Origin: PALSA-911 sp043742865
Lineage (GTDB): Bacteria; Pseudomonadota; Alphaproteobacteria; Acetobacterales; Acetobacteraceae
Direction: 5' to 3'
DNA: 10,297 nucleotides
NCBI GenBank assembly: GCA_043742865.1
Contig: JAYTXR010000205.1
Coordinates: forward strand, 1 to 10,297
In this document: positions 6,532-10,297 of the stretch, piece by piece
Numbering within the stretch: the stretch's first letter is position 1
Layout: each line of letters begins with the position of its first letter
Program-made: the position numbers and the translations under genes
The notes under the pieces: generated by a model
The model's database searches: none
Told to the model about the DNA's origin: nothing
Seen by the model: the letters and a program-made list of their open reading frames with translations, nothing else

Positions 6532-7368
6532 TCAGCCGGCGGCGAAACCGTACAGCCGGGCCGGGTTCTCCACCAGGATACGATGGCGTGTCGGCGCATC
6601 GGGCACCCAGTCGAAGAACTGGTCGAGCAGCCCGCTGGCCTCCGGCAATGGCGGTTTCATGCTGCTATGCGGCCAGTCGGTGCCCCAGACGCAACGCTCC
6701 GGTGCATGCGCGACCAGCGCGCGCACGTTCGGTCCGGTATCGGCCCAGGGATGGCCGGTCGAGGATGCGCGATAGGAGCAGGTCTTCACCCAGGCATTGC
6801 CGCCATCGAGCAGCCGCAGCAGCGCCTGGAATTGCGGGTGCGCGGTGCCCAAAGCCGCCTTCACGCCGCCGATATGATCGACCACGACATCCACCGGCAG
6901 TTTCGCCAGCACCGGGGCGATATCGGCCAGCGTCTGGCCGTCGGCATAGACCTGGATATGCCAGCCCAACGGCGCCAGGCGCCGCGCCAGCGCGGCCAGC
7001 TGGTCCACCGGGGTGCCATTGCCGGACACCAGATTGAACCGCACGCCGCGGATGCCCGCATCCGACAGGCGCCGCAACGCGGCATCATCGAACCCGTCAT
7101 CGATCACCGCGACCCCGACGGCGCTTTGGCGCCCGAATTGCTCGATGGCGTCCAGCGTCACGCGGTTGTCGGTGCCATAGGGGCTTGGGGTGACAATCAC
7201 CCGGCGCTCCAGCCCGACCGTCTCGGCCAGGGCCAGATAATCTTCCACCAGCGCCTGCACCGGCTCGTAAGCCCGGCCGGGCGAGAGCGGGTACTGGTCG
7301 AACGGACCAAAGATATGGAAGTGGCAATCGGCCGAGAGTTTCGGCGCCTTGACCTTGGGCGGCTGCAT
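6532..7368 (-). CDS. LigI-type amidohydrolase (COG3618, metal-dependent-hydrolase fold)
   Basis: This 278-residue TIM-barrel enzyme belongs to the amidohydrolase_2 group that includes 2-pyrone-4,6-dicarboxylate lactonase (LigI) and sugar-lactone hydrolases or isomerases. Hallmarks: DCHFHIFGP (14-22) at the end of strand 1 with His16 and His18, an RFN segment (110-112), VVDHIGG (162-168) with His165, VKTCSYR (194-200), WGTDWPHS (228-235) with the catalytic Asp231, and the closing NPARLYGF (268-275). Length agrees with LigI-like proteins. Known members hydrolyse lactones of dicarboxylic acids, and LigI works without metal; the substrate here is unknown. No aromatic-degradation or sugar-acid gene is in the window. 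ATG at 7368 is preceded by a weak GGGGA-type Shine-Dalgarno about 9 nt upstream. The gene is 68 nt downstream of dnaJ on the same strand. Confidence 0.85.
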   Translation of the reverse strand: MQPPKVKAPKLSADCHFHIFGPFDQYPLSPGRAYEPVQALVEDYLALAETVGLERRVIVTPSPYGTDNRVTLDAIEQFGRQSAVGVAVIDDGFDDAALRRLSDAGIRGVRFNLVSGNGTPVDQLAALARRLAPLGWHIQVYADGQTLADIAPVLAKLPVDVVVDHIGGVKAALGTAHPQFQALLRLLDGGNAWVKTCSYRASSTGHPWADTGPNVRALVAHAPERCVWGTDWPHSSMKPPLPEASGLLDQFFDWVPDAPTRHRILVENPARLYGFAAG

Positions 7369-7436
7369 GCTGGCGTTTCCCCGTGCGGTTTCCCGGACGA
7401 GTTTACCGTTTCACGGAAGAGTAGCCAGAGCCTGGA

Positions 7437-8582
7437 TCAGGCGCTGCCGTTCGCCCCGCGTCCCTCGAAAAACTCCTTCACCTTGGTGAAGAACCCCTCA
7501 TTGTCGGGATGTCCGGTCTTGTGGTCCTGGCTCTCGGCGTCGAACGCCTCCAGCAGCTCGCGCTGCTTGCGGGTCAGGTGCAACGGCGTCTCGACCGCCA
7601 CCTGGACATACAGATCGCCGCGCGCGGCGCTGCGCAGCACCGAAAATCCCTTGCCGCGCAGGCGGAACTGATCCCCGGTCTGGGTGCCGGGCGGGATCTT
7701 CATCTTCGCTCGCGAGCCGTCGATCACCGGCACCTCCACCTCGCCGCCGAGGGCGGCCTGGGTCATGCGCAACGGCAGCCGGATCAGCAGATTGGCGCCC
7801 TCGCGCTGGAACAGCTCATCCGCGCGCACCGCCACATGGACATACAGATCCCCGTTCGTCGCCCCGACGCCCCCGGACTCGCCTTCGCCGGCCAGGCGGA
7901 TGCGGGTGCCATCTTCCACGCCGGCGGGGATGGACACCTGCAGCGTGCGCTCGCGCTGCACAGTACCCTGGCCCTGGCAGATCCGACACGGGTTGCTGAT
8001 CACCCGTCCCGCGCCGCCGCAGGTCGGACAGGTCCGCTCGACCATGAAGAAACCCTGTTGCGCCCGTACTTTGCCCTGGCCGTTGCAGGTGCCGCAGGTC
8101 AGGTTGGCGCGTGATTTGTCGGCCGAGCCGGTCCCGTCACATGTCTCGCAGGCCAGCCTGGTCGGCACCCGCAAGCTGGTCTTGGTGCCGGCGAACGCCT
8201 CGGTAAGGCCGATCTCGACCTGCGCGCGCAGATCGGCGCCTGCCCGGGTGCGGCCAGCGGCGCCGCGCCGGCCGGTGAAGTCGCCGAACATCTGATCGAA
8301 TATGTCGCCGAGCCCGCCGCCCTCGGTGAAATTGAAACCCCCGGCCCCGCCATTCTGCTCGAACGCCGCATGGCCGTAACGGTCATAGGCGGCGCGCTTC
8401 TGATCGTCTTTCAGAACGTCATAGGCCTCGTTCAATTCCTTGAACTTCGCCTCCGCCGCCTTGTTGTGCGGATTGCGATCGGGATGATGCTGCATCGCCT
8501 GCTTGCGGTACGCCTTCTTCAGCTCGTCCGCGCCAGCTTCGCGCGCCACCCCCATCGTGGCGTAGTAATCCTGCTTAGCCAT
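7437..8582 (-). CDS. dnaJ: Chaperone protein DnaJ (Hsp40)
   Basis: This complete 381-residue type I J-protein delivers unfolded clients to DnaK and stimulates its ATPase. The J-domain (1-70) contains the essential HPD triad (33-35). A short Gly/Phe-rich region (~76-103) follows. The zinc-binding domain has all four CxxCxGxG repeats: 145-152, 163-170, 185-192 and 199-206, holding eight cysteines for two zinc ions. The substrate-binding and dimerisation beta-domains run from about 207 to 345. Length is close to E. coli DnaJ. It lies 101 nt downstream of dnaK on the same strand, the usual order. The start has a good Shine-Dalgarno. The TxMG at residues 9-11 (most DnaJ have LG) is a minor variation. 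Confidence 0.97.
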   Translation of the reverse strand: MAKQDYYATMGVAREAGADELKKAYRKQAMQHHPDRNPHNKAAEAKFKELNEAYDVLKDDQKRAAYDRYGHAAFEQNGGAGGFNFTEGGGLGDIFDQMFGDFTGRRGAAGRTRAGADLRAQVEIGLTEAFAGTKTSLRVPTRLACETCDGTGSADKSRANLTCGTCNGQGKVRAQQGFFMVERTCPTCGGAGRVISNPCRICQGQGTVQRERTLQVSIPAGVEDGTRIRLAGEGESGGVGATNGDLYVHVAVRADELFQREGANLLIRLPLRMTQAALGGEVEVPVIDGSRAKMKIPPGTQTGDQFRLRGKGFSVLRSAARGDLYVQVAVETPLHLTRKQRELLEAFDAESQDHKTGHPDNEGFFTKVKEFFEGRGANGSA

Positions 8583-8587
8583 GTCCG

Positions 8588-8594
8588 TCCTTCC
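8588..8594 (-). promoter_or_regulatory. Ribosome binding site of dnaJ
   Basis: GGAAGGA on the minus strand lies 5 nt before the dnaJ ATG and confirms the start. It is downstream of the intergenic hairpin, so the hairpin as drawn does not cover it. Confidence 0.75.
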
Positions 8595-8627
8595 GGGTCA
8601 GCCCTTTCTCCAGGCGCTGAATAGCAT

Positions 8628-8658
8628 CGCGCCCGCCTTCGAATGAAGCGCGGGCGCG
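8628..8658 (-). repeat. Inverted repeat (stem-loop) in the dnaK-dnaJ spacer
   Basis: CGCGCCCGC (8650-8658, read on minus) pairs perfectly with GCGGGCGCG (8628-8636). Inside, CTTC (8645-8648) pairs with GAAG (8637-8640) around an ATTC loop, with one bulged G (8649). The result is a 9 + 4 bp, very GC-rich stem. No T-run follows on the minus strand, so it is not a standard intrinsic terminator. It more likely lowers read-through or protects or sets the 3' end of dnaK mRNA, keeping DnaJ below DnaK. The role is inferred; the structure is seen. Confidence 0.7.
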
Positions 8659-8683
8659 GTCGTTCGCTAAAGAATTGCGGCGA

Positions 8684-10297
8684 TCATGCCGATTTCTTTT
8701 TCTTGTCGTCGACTTCCTCGAACTCGGCGTCGACCACCTTGTCGTCCGGCTTGCCACCCGGCGCGTGACCGCCCGGCGACCCCGGACCCTGGGCATCCGG
8801 ACCCGATCCAGGGGCCGCGCCGGTTTCCGCCTGCGCCTTATACATCGCCTCGCCGATCTTCATCGCCGCCTGCGACAGGCGCTCGCCGGCCTGCTTGATG
8901 GCAGCCCCATCCTGGCCTTCGAGGGCGGATTTCGCCGCCGCGACCGCGGCCTCAGCCTCGCCCTTCTCCTGGGCACCGACCTTGTCGCCGTATTCGGTCA
9001 GGTTCTTCTCCACCTGATGCACCAGGCCTTCGGTGTGGTTGCGCGCCTCCACCTGCTCGCGGCGCAGCTTGTCGGCATCGGCGTTGGCCTCGGCCTCCTT
9101 GACCATCTTCTCGATATCGGCCTCCGACAGCCCGCCGCTGGACTGGATGCGGATCTGCTGCTCCTTGCCGGTGGCCTTGTCCTTGGCCTGCACCGCCACG
9201 ATGCCGTTGGCATCGATATCGAAGGTCACCTCGATCTGCGGCGTGCCGCGCGGCGCCGAGGGGATGCCTTCCAGGTTGAACTGGCCGAGCATCTTGTTGT
9301 CCTGGGCCATCTCGCGCTCACCCTGGAACACCTTGATGGTGACCGCGCTCTGGTTGTCGTCGGCGGTGGAGAACACCTGTGACTTCTTGGTCGGGATCGT
9401 AGTGTTGCGCTCGATCAGCCGGGTGAACACCCCGCCCAGGGTCTCGATGCCCAGCGACAGCGGCGTGACATCCAGCAGCAGCACGTCCTTGACATCGCCC
9501 TTCAGCACCGCGCCCTGCACCGCCGCACCGATCGCCACCACCTCGTCGGGGTTGACGTTGCGGGCCGGGTCCTTGCCGAAGAAACTTTTTACCGCCTCGA
9601 TCACCTTGGGCATCCGGGTCATGCCGCCGACCAGGATCACTTCCTGGATCTCGCCGGCGGTCACGCCGGCATCCTTCAGCGCCGCGCGGCAGGGCTCCAT
9701 TGTGCGGGCAATCAGGTCATCGACCAGACTTTCCAGCTTGGCGCGCGACAGCTTCATGACCAGATGCTTTGGCCCCGACGCATCGGCGGTGATGAACGGC
9801 AGGTTGATCTCGGTCTCCTTGGAGGAAGACAGCTCGATCTTGGCCTTTTCCGCCGCCTCCTTCAGCCGCTGCAGCGCCAGCTTGTCGCCGCGCAGATCGA
9901 TGCCCTGGTCGCGCTTGAACTCGTCGGCGAGGTAATCGATCACCCGCACGTCGAAATCCTCGCCACCGAGGAAGGTGTCGCCGTTAGTGGATTTCACCTC
10001 GAACACGCCGTCGCCGATTTCCAGGATGGAGATATCGAAGGTGCCGCCGCCGAGGTCATAGACCGCGATCACGCCGGCATGCTTCTTGTCCATGCCATAG
10101 GCCAGCGCCGCCGCGGTCGGCTCGTTGATGATGCGCAGCACCTCCAGCCCGGCGATGCGGCCGGCATCCTTGGTGGCCTGGCGCTGGGCGTCGTTGAAAT
10201 AGGCCGGCACGGTGATCACGGCCTGGGAAACCGGCTCGCCCAGATAGGCTTCGGCGGTTTCCTTCATCTTGCCGAGAATGAAGGCGCTGACCTGGCT
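8684..10297 (-). CDS. dnaK: Chaperone protein DnaK (Hsp70), N-terminus beyond the window
   Basis: The 537 visible residues run open to the right edge. By alignment from memory with E. coli DnaK, about 113 N-terminal residues, including the first phosphate-binding loop, are missing. Present are the stretch from AVITVPAYFNDAQRQA through INEPTAAALAYG (fragment 26-68), the second phosphate loop VYDLGGGTFDIS (79-90), the third Hsp70 signature VILVGGMTRMPKV (220-232) and the interdomain linker DVLLLDVTPL (271-280). The peptide-binding domain and helical lid follow. The end is a Gly/Pro-rich tail and DDKVVDAEFEEV, typical of bacterial DnaK, closed by a lysine-rich end. The Met at 10267 is internal, not the start. 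DnaK uses ATP to bind and release unfolded protein in the cytosol with DnaJ and GrpE; grpE is not in the window. The promoter, probably heat-shock controlled, is also outside. Confidence 0.98.
   Translation of the reverse strand, partial: SQVSAFILGKMKETAEAYLGEPVSQAVITVPAYFNDAQRQATKDAGRIAGLEVLRIINEPTAAALAYGMDKKHAGVIAVYDLGGGTFDISILEIGDGVFEVKSTNGDTFLGGEDFDVRVIDYLADEFKRDQGIDLRGDKLALQRLKEAAEKAKIELSSSKETEINLPFITADASGPKHLVMKLSRAKLESLVDDLIARTMEPCRAALKDAGVTAGEIQEVILVGGMTRMPKVIEAVKSFFGKDPARNVNPDEVVAIGAAVQGAVLKGDVKDVLLLDVTPLSLGIETLGGVFTRLIERNTTIPTKKSQVFSTADDNQSAVTIKVFQGEREMAQDNKMLGQFNLEGIPSAPRGTPQIEVTFDIDANGIVAVQAKDKATGKEQQIRIQSSGGLSEADIEKMVKEAEANADADKLRREQVEARNHTEGLVHQVEKNLTEYGDKVGAQEKGEAEAAVAAAKSALEGQDGAAIKQAGERLSQAAMKIGEAMYKAQAETGAAPGSGPDAQGPGSPGGHAPGGKPDDKVVDAEFEEVDDKKKKSA

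Noticed and set aside
6519..6559. T7 run on the minus strand (6519-6525) just after the amidohydrolase stop, considered as an intrinsic terminator.
   Set aside because: The only nearby stem (CCGGC/GCCGG, 6536-6540 with 6555-6559) is 5 bp with a 14-nt loop, lies inside the gene, and is 10 nt from the T-run. Too weak to call.
7381..7416. Small inverted repeats between dnaJ and the amidohydrolase (CCGTG/CACGG and CCGT/ACGG).
   Set aside because: The stems are only 4-5 bp, they compete with each other, and no T-run follows on the minus strand.

Overview
The window is GC-rich bacterial chromosome with dense, mostly ordinary genes. DnaK and DnaJ of proteobacterial type, an Hsp70 operon layout, a DUF4337 membrane protein, a cyclopropane-fatty-acid-synthase-like enzyme and a branched-chain-amino-acid-type ABC binding protein together suggest an alphaproteobacterium. 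Rhodospirillales/Acetobacteraceae is my best guess, but that rests on general resemblance and no search was run. I see no insertion sequence, phage gene, CRISPR array, tRNA or rRNA.

Layout. Positions 1-173 are a non-coding leader with GC-rich inverted repeats. Two plus-strand genes follow, 8 nt apart: an ABC-transporter substrate-binding protein (174-1409) and a cyclopropane-fatty-acyl-phospholipid-synthase family methyltransferase (1418-2734). Convergent to them, after only 15 nt, is a large secreted GH42-like glycoside hydrolase on the minus strand (2750-4990). A 120-nt divergent intergenic region leads to a DUF4337 membrane protein on the plus strand (5111-5692). That gene's stop codon overlaps, tail to tail, the stop codon of a minus-strand membrane-anchored histidine-kinase-like ATPase (5689-6420).

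The right third is a minus-strand series read from right to left: dnaK (cut by the window end, 8684-10297), dnaJ (7437-8582), a LigI-type amidohydrolase (6532-7368), then the ATPase-like gene. dnaK and dnaJ form the classical chaperone pair and are separated by a 101-nt spacer holding a strong hairpin. The amidohydrolase lies 68 nt downstream of dnaJ with no convincing terminator between, so it may receive read-through, but nothing links its chemistry to the chaperones.

No clearly new multi-gene system is visible. The points most worth a second look are the degenerate ATPase without a visible phospho-acceptor histidine or G2 box, the large hydrolase with an Asp-Glu in place of the usual Asn-Glu and a possibly leaderless start, the hairpin between dnaK and dnaJ, and the 4-nt tail-to-tail stop overlap.
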